From Neopusillimonas maritima (GTDB lineage Bacteria > Pseudomonadota > Gammaproteobacteria > Burkholderiales > Burkholderiaceae_B), in contig NZ_NQOU01000008.1 in assembly GCF_003576595.1 (NCBI RefSeq), forward strand, positions 32,524-96,523: a stretch of DNA of 64,000 nt, read 5' to 3'. Position numbers and translations under genes: made by a program. This document shows, in pieces, positions 7,616-17,024 of this stretch; within the stretch, counting starts at the first letter, position 1; each line of letters begins with the position of its first letter. The notes beneath the pieces were generated by a model. The model ran no database searches. It saw only the letters and a program-made list of their open reading frames with translations, and was not told where the DNA came from.

Positions 7616-8974
7616 TTGAAAATCATTCGTGACCGCCTGACCCGCCTGGGATCCGACCATAAGCGCATTGCGCGGGGTGCCATGCGGGTCGCCTTCTTTC
7701 TGCTGTTGGGCAAGTTCGTCGGTGCATTCAAGGAAATGGCCGTCGCGTACCGCTATGGTATTTCCGACGTGGTGGATGCGTACCAATTCACGCTAACCAT
7801 GGCAGGGTGGTTGCCGGTTACCGCCATTGGTGTTCTTTCGGTGGTTTTGATTCCGGTTCTGGTGAAGTTAAAGCGCCAGTCGCAGCAAACGCGTGAGCGC
7901 TTCTTGCAGGAGCTGTTCGGCGTCACTTTAGCCGTTGGGGCCTTGTTGGCAGTGGGTTTGTATTTTGCCTGGCCCTGGGTGCTCGAATGGGTGGGTGCCG
8001 ACTTAACGGCCAACACCCGGGCGATGAGTCAGGAGCTTATGCTGGCGTTCGCTCCCGTGGCCTTGTTAACGCTGGTTGCCGGTGTGAGTTCTGCCCGGTT
8101 GCGGGCGCACGAGCGGCATATCAATACGCTGCTCGACAGTATTCCGGCTTTGCTGATTTTGGTTTGGGTCATGTTGGCGGCAACGGCGGCCGATGTTGGG
8201 CCTTTGCTTTGGGGTACGTTAGTTGGTTACATGATTCAGTCTGCCTGGTTGCTGTGGTTGGCCTCTCACGCCGATAACGTGGGCGTCAAGCCCCGGCTGG
8301 GTTTTCAATCGCCTTATTGGCCTCAGCTGGTGGCTGCCGCGGGCATTATGCTGGTAGGGCAGGTTGCCATGAGCATAGTGGGGCCTTTGGACCAATATAC
8401 CGCGGCCGAGTTAGGTCGCAATGCCAACGCCACGCTGGGTTATGCAAACCGCATTTTGGCGTTGTTGCTAGGTTTGGGCGCGGTGTCTGTTGGGCGTGCC
8501 GCCTTGCCTGTGTTGTCGGACATCCACAGTCGGGGTGACGCCGCGCAGGGCCGGCGCATGGCTTTGAAATGGTCTGTTCTCATGCTGGGCATGGGCATGG
8601 CGGCTGCGCTGATGGGATGGTTGCTTGCGCCGTGGGGTGTGAGTTTATTGTTCGAGCGTGGCGCTTTTACGGAACAAGACACCATGAGGGTTGCCGGCGT
8701 GTTTCGTTGGGGCTTGCTGCAAATGCCGTTTTATTTCGGCGTTCTGGTGCTGGTTCAATTACTTGCAAGCCAGAATCGTTACCGCATCATGGCGGTCATT
8801 GCATTAGGGAATTTTGCGCTCAAGGCGCTATTGAACCCCATACTGGGTTCAGCCATGGGCTTGCAGGGCGTGATGTTGGCAACAGCATGTATGTATGCAT
8901 TGTCATATGGTTGCTATGTTTTGGCAGCGCTCAAGTCTGTTGCAAACGAAGCGCCGTCCGGCCCTGCGCAATAA
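7616..8974 (+). CDS. MurJ/MviN-family lipid-linked oligosaccharide flippase (Wzx role)
   Basis: The 452-residue protein is almost entirely membrane-embedded, with about twelve to fourteen hydrophobic segments. The MurJ-type N-terminal region is recognisable as 'GKFVGAFKEMAVAYRYG...DAYQF'. MurJ proteins flip lipid II; here the position between sugar-nucleotide and glycosyltransferase genes suggests it exports the undecaprenyl-linked glycan, the job done by Wzx in O-antigen loci. The TTG at 7616 begins two bases after the previous stop and has a poor ribosome site. An ATG at 7682 is possible but leaves almost nothing before the first membrane segment. Whether a separate lipid II MurJ exists cannot be judged here. 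Confidence 0.8.
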   Translation: MKIIRDRLTRLGSDHKRIARGAMRVAFFLLLGKFVGAFKEMAVAYRYGISDVVDAYQFTLTMAGWLPVTAIGVLSVVLIPVLVKLKRQSQQTRERFLQELFGVTLAVGALLAVGLYFAWPWVLEWVGADLTANTRAMSQELMLAFAPVALLTLVAGVSSARLRAHERHINTLLDSIPALLILVWVMLAATAADVGPLLWGTLVGYMIQSAWLLWLASHADNVGVKPRLGFQSPYWPQLVAAAGIMLVGQVAMSIVGPLDQYTAAELGRNANATLGYANRILALLLGLGAVSVGRAALPVLSDIHSRGDAAQGRRMALKWSVLMLGMGMAAALMGWLLAPWGVSLLFERGAFTEQDTMRVAGVFRWGLLQMPFYFGVLVLVQLLASQNRYRIMAVIALGNFALKALLNPILGSAMGLQGVMLATACMYALSYGCYVLAALKSVANEAPSGPAQ

Positions 8975-8995
8975 TCGTATTCAGAAGGAATTGGT

Positions 8996-10165
8996 GTGGT
9001 TAGGTTGAAGCGTTCCCCGCATTTGATGATTGTGATTCACTCGCTGCATGGCGGTGGTGCTGAGCGCGTGACGGTTGATTTAAGCGAGTTTTGGCGCGCC
9101 CGAGGCTATGAGGTAACGGTTGTCACGCAAGCCGGGCCCGAACATGATGCTTACCAGCTTCACGCTAACGTGCGTCGCGAAGTATTGGGTACGGCCGGGG
9201 CCAGCGGCAATAAATTGAAAGCGCTTTACTCGAATTTACGTCGCTTATGGCGTTTGCGGCGGCTGATCCGAAAGTATGAACCCACCATTATTCTGGGCAT
9301 GATGACAACGTCTTCGGTGCTCGCCATATTGGCGGCCAGAGGCCTGTCATGTCGCGTGATCGCAACCGAACACACGCATCCGCCGTTTCAGGATCTGCCG
9401 TCGGTGTGGAAAAAAATGCGAAAGAAAGCATATCCGCAAGCGTATAAAGTGGTCGCGCTCACGTCGGATACCGCCCGGTGGGTTAAAGAAAACATTCCCG
9501 GCAGCCAGGTTTGCGTCATTCCGAATGCCGTCGTCTGGCCGCTTGCGCAAACCGATCCCGTGGTCGAACCACCTCAGCGCGGAACGCGCAGACGATTGCT
9601 GGCGGTGGGGCGCTTGCATTCGCACAAAGGTTTTGACCTTCTTTTGACCGCTTTCGCGTCGATTCAGTCATACTTCCCAGATTGGGATCTTGTGATTCTG
9701 GGTGAAGGCTCCGACCGGGAGTCGCTTCAGGCACAAGTGCAACAGCTGGGCTTGGATGAGCGCGTTGCCATGCCGGGTCGGGTCGGTAATGTGGGGCAGT
9801 GGTATCAGTCGTCCGACCTTTATGTGCTTAGTTCACGCGTTGAGGGCTTGTCTAACACGTTGCTGGAGTCAATGGCAAGTGGCTTGCCGGTTGTTGCGTT
9901 CGATTGTGATACGGGGCCGCGTGAAATTGTGCGTCACGGGATTGACGGCGCATTGGTGAGTCCGCCCGAGGATGTCGATGCCCTGGCCGCACATCTTTCC
10001 GATTTAATGGCGCATCCCGATAAGCGCAGAATGTTGGCCATGCGCGCGGTGGATGTGCGTGACCGGTTTTCGTCGGTCAGGGTCATGGCCTTGTGGCGAC
10101 AAGTATTTGAGGGGGGCAATACCCCGGAGCAAAACAAAGGAAGTAGCTCATGTGCGGAATCGTAG
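8996..10165 (+). CDS. Glycosyltransferase family 4 protein
   Basis: The 389-residue GT-B enzyme transfers a sugar from a nucleotide donor to the growing lipid-linked glycan at the cytoplasmic face. The N-terminal acceptor domain opens with 'VIHSLHGGGAERVTVDL', a signature of capsule and O-antigen transferases. The donor-binding C-terminal domain has 'VGRLHSHKGFDLLL' and the retaining-GT4 E-x7-E pair in 'SRVEGLSNTLLESMASG'. GTG is chosen as start because AGAAGGA lies a suitable distance upstream. The 3' end overlaps the amidotransferase gene by 16 bases. Donor and linkage cannot be predicted. Confidence 0.88.
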   Translation: MVRLKRSPHLMIVIHSLHGGGAERVTVDLSEFWRARGYEVTVVTQAGPEHDAYQLHANVRREVLGTAGASGNKLKALYSNLRRLWRLRRLIRKYEPTIILGMMTTSSVLAILAARGLSCRVIATEHTHPPFQDLPSVWKKMRKKAYPQAYKVVALTSDTARWVKENIPGSQVCVIPNAVVWPLAQTDPVVEPPQRGTRRRLLAVGRLHSHKGFDLLLTAFASIQSYFPDWDLVILGEGSDRESLQAQVQQLGLDERVAMPGRVGNVGQWYQSSDLYVLSSRVEGLSNTLLESMASGLPVVAFDCDTGPREIVRHGIDGALVSPPEDVDALAAHLSDLMAHPDKRRMLAMRAVDVRDRFSSVRVMALWRQVFEGGNTPEQNKGSSSCAES

Positions 10166-12066
10166 GAGTTTGGGGTGGTATTCCCGACAAAATGGCGGTA
10201 TTGGCGCGAAGTCGCGCAGCGATGCGCCATAGAGGGCCGGATGACGAAGGGTTCTGGGAAGATATTGAAAACGATCTGGGCCTGGCCCATGTTCGCTTGT
10301 CCGTTCTGGATGTCTCGCATGCCGGACACCAGCCCATGGTTTCCGCTTGCGGGCGATACGTACTCGTGTTGAACGGGGAAATATACAACCACTTGGCATT
10401 GCGTGAGCTGTTAACGATTCAGGGGCAGGCGCCCGATTGGCGTGGCCACTCTGATACAGAAACCTTATTGGCCGCCATGGTCGCCTGGGGGATTGAGGCA
10501 ACATTGAAATCTGCCGTGGGCATGTTCGCCCTGGCGTTGTGGGATCGCAGCGAGCGTGCGTTGTATTTGGCCCGCGACCGGATGGGAGAGAAGCCGCTGT
10601 ATTACGGGTTTACCGGTTCAACTTTGTTTTTTGCATCCGAATTGAAAGCGCTGCATCCCATTCCGGGTGTTGATTGGACCCTTAACCGGGATGCGGTCGC
10701 ATTAATGATGCGGCACAACTATATTCCGGCGCCGCATTCCATTCATCGGAATGTGCGCAAACTCATGCCGGGCAGCTATTTGCGCTATACGCGTGACACC
10801 CTTCCAAATCAGTTCGACCAGCAGACAGTTTCGTATTGGTCTGCCTACGACGTCGCGCTTGATGGTGTGAAACAGCCCCTTGCCTTTAGTCGTGATGACG
10901 ATGCGCTGGATGCACTCGACGGCGTGCTCGCTACATCGATCAGGGGTCAAATGATGGCCGATGTACCGCTGGGCGCGTTTTTGTCGGGCGGTATCGACTC
11001 CTCACTTGTGGTGGCAATGATGCAATCGCAATGCGCCGATCCGGTCAACACTTTTTCCATCGGCTTTAATGAACCCCGTTTTAACGAGGCCGAACATGCC
11101 CGCGCCGTGGCGGAACATTTGGGCACCCGGCATACCGAGTTGTACGTGTCGGCGCACGATGCCATGTCCGTCCTTCCAGACTTGCCGAAAATCTACGACG
11201 AGCCGTTTGCCGATGCGTCGCAAATTCCCACCTGCTTGTTAATGCGTTTGGCGCGTCAGCACGTGACGGTGTCATTGTCCGGTGACGGAGGTGATGAGTT
11301 GTTCGGGGGGTATAGCCGTTATCAACGAGCGATGTCGTGGTGGGATCGCCGCGCATCACTTCCCAGCTCGCTCAGCCAGACCGTAGGGCGTATGTCAGGC
11401 GGTGCTGCCCGCTGGATGCCTGGGGCGAGCAGGTCGCAACGTCTGGCCAAATTGGGGCACATTCTTACGGCGTCGGGCGCGGGGCCGTTTTACCAGCAGT
11501 TCGTGTCGTATCAAGGCGACCCGGCCTCATTTGTGTTGGGTTCAAAACTGCCACCCACACCGTTTGATAAAGCGACGAATCTTGCATTTTTTGACCACAT
11601 CACCTGGCTTGATGCCGTAACGTATTTGCCCGACGATATTCTGGTTAAAGTCGATCGTGCCGCGATGGCCGTTAGCCTTGAAACGCGGGTGCCGATGCTG
11701 GATCACCGCGTTTACGCTTTTGCCCGGCGTTTACCGCAACAGTACAAAATTCGCGATGGCCAGGGAAAATGGTTATTACGTCAATTATTGCATCGCTATG
11801 TGCCATCCGCCTTGGTCGATCGGCCCAAGAAGGGCTTTAGTGTTCCGTTGGGAGAATGGTTGCGTGACCCCCTTAGGGAGTGGGCCGCCTCTTTGTTGGA
11901 TCCCGTTCAATTGAAGCACGATGGTTTGTTTGACGCCGATCGTGTTCAGCAGGAATGGCGTCGGCATTTGTCTGGTCGGGAGGACCGCAGCGGCCAATTG
12001 TGGGGAATCCTCATGACGCAAGCCTGGCTGGCGCATTATCGCGATAAAGGGTTAAGCGGTTTGTGA
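10150..12066 (+). CDS. asnB: Asparagine synthase (glutamine-hydrolysing)-family amidotransferase, AsnB/WbpS-like
   Basis: The 638-residue protein has an N-terminal class II glutamine amidotransferase domain with the nucleophile Cys2 in 'MCGIVGVWGG' (residues 1 to about 210), followed by the ATP-pyrophosphatase domain with 'SGGIDSS' at about 279-285 and 'SLSGDGGDELFGGY'. True AsnB makes asparagine. Inside polysaccharide clusters with GalNAcA genes, homologues such as P. aeruginosa WbpS are thought to amidate the uronic acid carboxyl group, which I infer here. AAGGAAG precedes the ATG and the Met1 is removed in this family. It overlaps glycosyltransferase genes at both ends. Confidence 0.88.
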   Translation: MCGIVGVWGGIPDKMAVLARSRAAMRHRGPDDEGFWEDIENDLGLAHVRLSVLDVSHAGHQPMVSACGRYVLVLNGEIYNHLALRELLTIQGQAPDWRGHSDTETLLAAMVAWGIEATLKSAVGMFALALWDRSERALYLARDRMGEKPLYYGFTGSTLFFASELKALHPIPGVDWTLNRDAVALMMRHNYIPAPHSIHRNVRKLMPGSYLRYTRDTLPNQFDQQTVSYWSAYDVALDGVKQPLAFSRDDDALDALDGVLATSIRGQMMADVPLGAFLSGGIDSSLVVAMMQSQCADPVNTFSIGFNEPRFNEAEHARAVAEHLGTRHTELYVSAHDAMSVLPDLPKIYDEPFADASQIPTCLLMRLARQHVTVSLSGDGGDELFGGYSRYQRAMSWWDRRASLPSSLSQTVGRMSGGAARWMPGASRSQRLAKLGHILTASGAGPFYQQFVSYQGDPASFVLGSKLPPTPFDKATNLAFFDHITWLDAVTYLPDDILVKVDRAAMAVSLETRVPMLDHRVYAFARRLPQQYKIRDGQGKWLLRQLLHRYVPSALVDRPKKGFSVPLGEWLRDPLREWAASLLDPVQLKHDGLFDADRVQQEWRRHLSGREDRSGQLWGILMTQAWLAHYRDKGLSGL

Positions 12067-13190
12067 TGAATATCCTGTTTTTTGTCAGTTCGTTGAATGC
12101 AGGGGGGGCGGAGCGGGTGGCCGTGACCCTGGCAAACGCCTGGGCAGGTCAAGGCCATCGGGTAACGCTGGTGCCTACTTACGGGAAAAAATCGGAAAGC
12201 TTTTATGAGCTTGGCCCTGATGTGCGAGTGCATTGGCTTATTGACACCATTGTCGGGTCGGTGCTTTATCGGCGGGCGCGGTATGCGGGAAAGTTGTTGG
12301 CTGTGCGAAAGACAATCCGTCGTGAGCAACCCGACGTCGTGGTGTCTTTTCTAACCAATGTCAATGTCACAGTGTTGGCGGCATCCATTGGTTTGAACGT
12401 ACCCGTGGTGGTTTGCGAGCGTACCAATCCATCGGCCAGTCGCCATAGTCGCGGTGCGCTGCACGCTTTGCGAAAGATACTTTATCCGCGGGCCAGTGCA
12501 ATATGTGTGCAAACGTCGGCTGCAGAAGCTTATTTTCAGGCAAGGCTGGGCAAAAACCTTCCGTTGTTTGTTATTCCCAATCCGTTACCGGACGCCCTGG
12601 GTGGCGGTCCGCGCGCATCGTTGAACGCCGACGCCATGGGGCGCTATCGCCTGGTGGCTTTGGGACGTTTGGTTCCCGAGAAACAGTTTTCGCATCTAAT
12701 ACGTGTCTTTGCCGGGTTGGCCAAGCAGTTTCCCGATTGGGATTTGTGGGTCTACGGCGAGGGGCCGGAACGAACACAGCTTGAATCATTAATTCAGCAG
12801 TTTGATTTAAACCAACGCATCTTCTTGCCCGGCACAACGGCGAATCCTTGGGATGTTTTGCGCGAAGGCAGTTTGTTTGCCATGACGTCTCGTGTTGAGG
12901 GGTTCCCCAATGTGCTGCTTGAGGCAATGGGCTGCGGCTTGCCCTGCATTGCTTACGATTGTCCAAGCGGGCCTTCAGAGATCATGGAGGGCGGTCGCGC
13001 AGGGGTGTTGGTGCCGCTGAACGATGAGCAAGGTTATGCGTCGGCGCTGGGCGCTTTAATGGCCAACCCAGGGACGCGTCGGCAGTTGGGCCAACTTGCG
13101 TTACAACGTGTTTTGCAGCGATTCAGCCGGCCGGTTGTCTTAACGCAGTGGAGCCAAATGTTTTCCAAGGTAGGGGTGCGTCATGATTAA
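12066..13190 (+). CDS. Glycosyltransferase family 4 protein
   Basis: This 374-residue GT-B transferase has the same design as the gene upstream of the amidotransferase. It begins 'MNILFFVSSLNAGGAERVAV', has a C-terminal donor domain with 'LGRLVPEKQFSHLI' and the E-x7-E pair in 'SRVEGFPNVLLEAMGCG'. The ATG shares one base with the TGA of the amidotransferase gene, implying translational coupling. A GTG one codon upstream is a less likely start. It should add one residue of the glycan; the donor sugar is not predictable. Resemblance to 8996-10165 suggests the two arose by duplication. Confidence 0.88.
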   Translation: MNILFFVSSLNAGGAERVAVTLANAWAGQGHRVTLVPTYGKKSESFYELGPDVRVHWLIDTIVGSVLYRRARYAGKLLAVRKTIRREQPDVVVSFLTNVNVTVLAASIGLNVPVVVCERTNPSASRHSRGALHALRKILYPRASAICVQTSAAEAYFQARLGKNLPLFVIPNPLPDALGGGPRASLNADAMGRYRLVALGRLVPEKQFSHLIRVFAGLAKQFPDWDLWVYGEGPERTQLESLIQQFDLNQRIFLPGTTANPWDVLREGSLFAMTSRVEGFPNVLLEAMGCGLPCIAYDCPSGPSEIMEGGRAGVLVPLNDEQGYASALGALMANPGTRRQLGQLALQRVLQRFSRPVVLTQWSQMFSKVGVRHD

Positions 13191-15501
13191 ATCCCCCAAG
13201 GTGCATGTTGTGCATATTATCGGTGGGCTGGGGCAGGGGGGCGCCGAGACGGTGATGTATCGTTTACTGACGCAATCAACCGCCCGGTTTGAGCACACCG
13301 TGATCTCTTTAACGGATGCCGGCGTGTTCGGGCCGCGCCTTGAACAGGCCAATATTGAAGTTATTAGTTTGGGCATGTCTTCGGGGCGTGTTTCTTGGTC
13401 GGCGTTAAAAGCGTTATACCGTTTGTTGAAACAGTTGCGCCCGGATGTGGTGCAAACCTGGATGTACCATGCCGACCTCATCGGCGGGGTGGTCGCGCGG
13501 CTGGCCGGCGTTCGACATGTTGTTTGGGGTATCCGGAACTCGGGTGCACACCTTGAGCGAACCAGCCGGGCGGTGCGACTTTCGGCCTGGCTGTGCGCGC
13601 GTTTGTCCGGATTGGTTCCGGCGGCCATTGTGGCATGCGCCAATGATGCAGCTGAACGGCATCAGAAGAAAGGATACGCAGCGGCGAAAATGCAGGTTAT
13701 TCCCAATGGCTACGATATGGCGCGGTGGTCGTCCGATGCCGCCACGCGTATCAAGCTTCGTGCACAGTTGGGTGTTTCGCTTAATACGCCGCTGCTCGGT
13801 GCAGTGGCGCGTTGGCATCCTTTGAAGGATCACGCCAATTTAATTGATGCTTTCTCTAAAGTGGTTCAGGCGCATTCACAGGCCCGATTAGTGCTGGTGG
13901 GCGATGGGATGGATTCAGCCAATCCGGAGTTGATGGAGTTGCTCAGGCGGCACGGCGTCGAGGCGCAGGTGTTGTTGTTGGGTCGTCGTGACGACATTCC
14001 CGCGGTGATGAATGCATTGGATATTCACGTGTTGTCCAGTTGCGCGGAAGGGTTTCCGAACGTGGTGGCTGAGGCAATGGCAGTGGGGGCGGCCAATGTG
14101 GTAACCGACGTGGGTGATGCGGCATACATTGTTGATGCGTTTGGTTGGGTCGCGCCGCCCCGGGATCCTGCCGCGCTTGCTCACTCCCTGGGTGAGGCAA
14201 TTTGCGCCTTGGGTTCACCGGCCATGGCCGTGCGCTTGCAGAAAGGGCGTGAACGGGTACAAATAGAATTCAGCCTTGGCGCTATGGTGTCGCGATATGA
14301 AGGGTTATGGGCGAAGTTGGCCGGCGGCCGCCGCTTACTGATGGTGGTGAATAATCCGGCCTTTATCATGTCGCATCGTCTGCCCATTATTCAGGCGGCC
14401 CGCACCGCCGGCTACGATGTTCATTTGGCGACAATGGATGGGCCGGCAGTGGCGTCGTTGCGGGCGTTGGGCTTTACGCATCATGTCGTGCCCATGAACC
14501 GTAGCGGCCGCAATCCCGTTAAAGAGATTTATACCGTTTATTCATTGTGGCGCCTGTTTCGTCGTCTGCGTCCGGCCATTGTGCATACCGTCACCATTAA
14601 GCCTGTGTTGTACGGTGGTATTGCCGCACGGCTGGCCCGCGTTCCCGGTTTTGTAGCGGCAATTTCCGGTCTTGGGTTTGTTTTTACCGGTGCCGGCTTC
14701 AAGGCGCGGTCGCTACGCGTGGTTGCCACGTTGCTTTATCGAGTCGCCCTGGGGCATGGCAACAGTCGAATTATTTTTCAGAATCCCGATGACAGCCGTT
14801 TAATGCAGAAGTTTGGTGCCGTTCGCGAATCGCAAGTCGTCATGATTCGGGGTTCAGGCGTTGATATGCAGGCGTGGCCAATCGAACCCGAGCCGCCGGG
14901 GCCGCTTGTTGCGCTGATGGTGTCGCGCCTTTTGAAAGATAAAGGCGTTGAAGAGTTCGTGGAAGCCGCGCGGCTTTCCCAAACTCATCCATTAGGTGTG
15001 CAATGGAAAATAGCCGGAAGCCTCGACCCAGGCAACCCGGCCAGCATTTCCCCTGAAACCCTGGCTCAGTGGCGCGCAGAAGGGGTGGTGACTTTTCTGG
15101 GTGAGTGCGACAACATTGCCGGGCAATATGCGCAGTCGCATATTGCCGTGCTTGCTTCGTATCGCGAAGGGCTTCCCAAATCGCTTATCGAAGCTGCGGC
15201 TTCCGGGCGGGCTGTTGTCACAACCGATGTTCCCGGTTGTCGCGACGCGATCGTGCCGAACGAAACGGGGCTTTTGGTGCCGGTACAAGATGCTCCTGCG
15301 CTTGCGGCTGTCGTGCAAAGGTTGGCTGAAAATAAGGTGTTACGGCAAGCCATGGGGCAGGCCGGTAGGCGGTTTGCCGAACGTGTATTTGATATTCGCG
15401 AAGTGCAACGACTGCATCTGGAGACTTATGCGGTGCTGCTTGCGCGTAAGCGGCATACCCAGCCCAAACGCATCGAGCCCCGTTTGCCTGAGTCTGAATA
15501 G
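13183..15501 (+). CDS. Tandem fusion of two GT4 glycosyltransferases
   Basis: At 772 residues this is twice the normal length of a GT4 enzyme. Residues 1 to about 375 form one GT-B unit ('HIIGGLGQGGAETVMYRLL' at the start, E-x7-E in 'CAEGFPNVVAEAMAVG'). From about residue 380 a second complete unit begins ('RRLLMVVNNPAFIMSHRLP'), with a hydrophobic patch around 'AAISGLGFVFTGAGF' and E-x7-E in 'YREGLPKSLIEAAASG'. The second half resembles exopolysaccharide transferases often encoded as separate proteins. Both halves retain the catalytic motifs, so two consecutive sugars may be added by one polypeptide. It overlaps the previous gene by 8 bases and ends the cluster. Confidence 0.88.
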   Translation: MIKSPKVHVVHIIGGLGQGGAETVMYRLLTQSTARFEHTVISLTDAGVFGPRLEQANIEVISLGMSSGRVSWSALKALYRLLKQLRPDVVQTWMYHADLIGGVVARLAGVRHVVWGIRNSGAHLERTSRAVRLSAWLCARLSGLVPAAIVACANDAAERHQKKGYAAAKMQVIPNGYDMARWSSDAATRIKLRAQLGVSLNTPLLGAVARWHPLKDHANLIDAFSKVVQAHSQARLVLVGDGMDSANPELMELLRRHGVEAQVLLLGRRDDIPAVMNALDIHVLSSCAEGFPNVVAEAMAVGAANVVTDVGDAAYIVDAFGWVAPPRDPAALAHSLGEAICALGSPAMAVRLQKGRERVQIEFSLGAMVSRYEGLWAKLAGGRRLLMVVNNPAFIMSHRLPIIQAARTAGYDVHLATMDGPAVASLRALGFTHHVVPMNRSGRNPVKEIYTVYSLWRLFRRLRPAIVHTVTIKPVLYGGIAARLARVPGFVAAISGLGFVFTGAGFKARSLRVVATLLYRVALGHGNSRIIFQNPDDSRLMQKFGAVRESQVVMIRGSGVDMQAWPIEPEPPGPLVALMVSRLLKDKGVEEFVEAARLSQTHPLGVQWKIAGSLDPGNPASISPETLAQWRAEGVVTFLGECDNIAGQYAQSHIAVLASYREGLPKSLIEAAASGRAVVTTDVPGCRDAIVPNETGLLVPVQDAPALAAVVQRLAENKVLRQAMGQAGRRFAERVFDIREVQRLHLETYAVLLARKRHTQPKRIEPRLPESE

Positions 15502-15522
15502 CAGCGCGATCCGCAGAAATAG

Positions 15523-16926
15523 TCAGAACGGGAGTTGCGCAGCGGGAGCCAGTTTTTGCAATGCGCGGCGAAACTCCGCTTGAATGCGTTCCAGCGCCTG
15601 TTCGTTGTCGCCTTCAAACCGCAATACAACGACGGGCGTTGTATTGGACGCCCTTGCCAAACCGAAGCCATCTTTGTATTCAGCCCGAACTCCGTCGATT
15701 TTGATGATTTCAGTTGCGGTGTCAAATTGCCCTTGGGCTTGCAGTTTTGCAATCAGGGTGTGCGGTTCACCTTCCTGCATGTGCAGCTTCAGTTCCGGCG
15801 TGGATACGCCTTTTGGAAGTGCTTCGAGCACTTCAGAAGGGTTGTGTGATGCGGACACAATTTCCAGTAAACGTGCCCCTGTGTAAAGGCCATCGTCAAA
15901 GCCGAACCAACGCTCTTTGAAGAACGTGTGGCCGCTCATTTCACCGGCCAGCGGAGCCCCTGTTTCCTGCAGTTTTGCCTTGATCATTGAGTGCCCGGTT
16001 TGCCACATCAAGGGGGTGCCGCCTGCGTCAAGAATGGCCTTACCGACATGGCGACTGCATTTCACGTCGAAAATAATGGTTGCCCCGGGTTCGCGGGATA
16101 AAACATCACGGGCGTATAAAATCAATTGACGATCCGGCCAAATGATTTCGCCGGATTTTGTCACAACGCCTAAACGATCGGCGTCGCCATCGAAGGCCAG
16201 CCCCAGTTCGCATTCGGTCTCTTGTACAGTGCGAATCAGGTCTTGAAGGTTTTCCGGGTCGGCGGGGTCGGGATGATGATTGGGGAACCGGCCATCCACC
16301 TCGCAGAATAATTCGATTACTTCACATCCCAGCGCGCGAAACAGGGCCGGTGCTGCGACTCCCCCTACGCCATTGCCGCAATCAATGGCAATTTTCATCG
16401 GCCGCTTGAGCTTTATATCGCTGACAATGCGGCTGGTGTAGTCGGTAACAGGCGAGTAGATTTTCGTACTGCCTTTGTCTTTGTGTAAATGTGACTCGAC
16501 GCCCGGCGCTTTGGCTGTTTGGGCCTGCTGCATCAAACCTTTCAAGGTTTGGATCTGTTCGCCGAACAGCGTTTTTCCGGCCATCATCATCTTGAAGCCG
16601 TTATAGTTCGAAGGGTTATGGCTTCCCGTAATGGCAACGCCCGATCCTGTTCCCAATGTGTGAGCCGCAAAATAAACCAGGGGGGTGGGCACACACCCCA
16701 AATCGACGGTGTTGATACCGGAGTCTGTGAGGCCTTTTTGCAGCGCCTGGCTTAACTCAGGGCTGCTCAGACGCCCGTCGTAACCCACAACCAGCGTATC
16801 AACTTCGGCTTGCATGGCCATTTCAGCTAAAGCTGAGCCGAGCGCATAGGCAAAGTCTTCATGGATTTGTTCGGGCACAGTGCCGCGGATATCGTAGGCT
16901 TTAAAAACGGCGTCGGAAACAGACAT
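15523..16926 (-). CDS. algC: Phosphomannomutase/phosphoglucomutase (AlgC/ManB type)
   Basis: The enzyme interconverts hexose 1- and 6-phosphates and feeds UDP-glucose or GDP-mannose into LPS core and exopolysaccharide synthesis. The 467-residue protein shows the four-domain alpha-D-phosphohexomutase layout: 'FKAYDIRG' at the N terminus, catalytic phosphoserine near residue 102 in 'TGSHNPSNYNG', metal-binding 'FDGDADRLGV' and sugar-binding 'GEMSGHTFF'. The C-terminal phosphate-contact segment is 'RASNTTPVVVLRFEG'. I chose the ATG at 16926; the longer frame starts with TTG and adds 18 unrelated residues. It is convergent with the polysaccharide cluster and probably has its own promoter. Confidence 0.93.
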   Translation of the reverse strand: MSVSDAVFKAYDIRGTVPEQIHEDFAYALGSALAEMAMQAEVDTLVVGYDGRLSSPELSQALQKGLTDSGINTVDLGCVPTPLVYFAAHTLGTGSGVAITGSHNPSNYNGFKMMMAGKTLFGEQIQTLKGLMQQAQTAKAPGVESHLHKDKGSTKIYSPVTDYTSRIVSDIKLKRPMKIAIDCGNGVGGVAAPALFRALGCEVIELFCEVDGRFPNHHPDPADPENLQDLIRTVQETECELGLAFDGDADRLGVVTKSGEIIWPDRQLILYARDVLSREPGATIIFDVKCSRHVGKAILDAGGTPLMWQTGHSMIKAKLQETGAPLAGEMSGHTFFKERWFGFDDGLYTGARLLEIVSASHNPSEVLEALPKGVSTPELKLHMQEGEPHTLIAKLQAQGQFDTATEIIKIDGVRAEYKDGFGLARASNTTPVVVLRFEGDNEQALERIQAEFRRALQKLAPAAQLPF

Positions 16927-17024
16927 AAGGGTTGCTCGTGATGAATCGGTGAAAATGTTGTAGTGTATTGTCGCAGGCAATTATGTCACAGGCCTGAAAT
17001 CTTAAAAAAACAGGAATATTTTTG

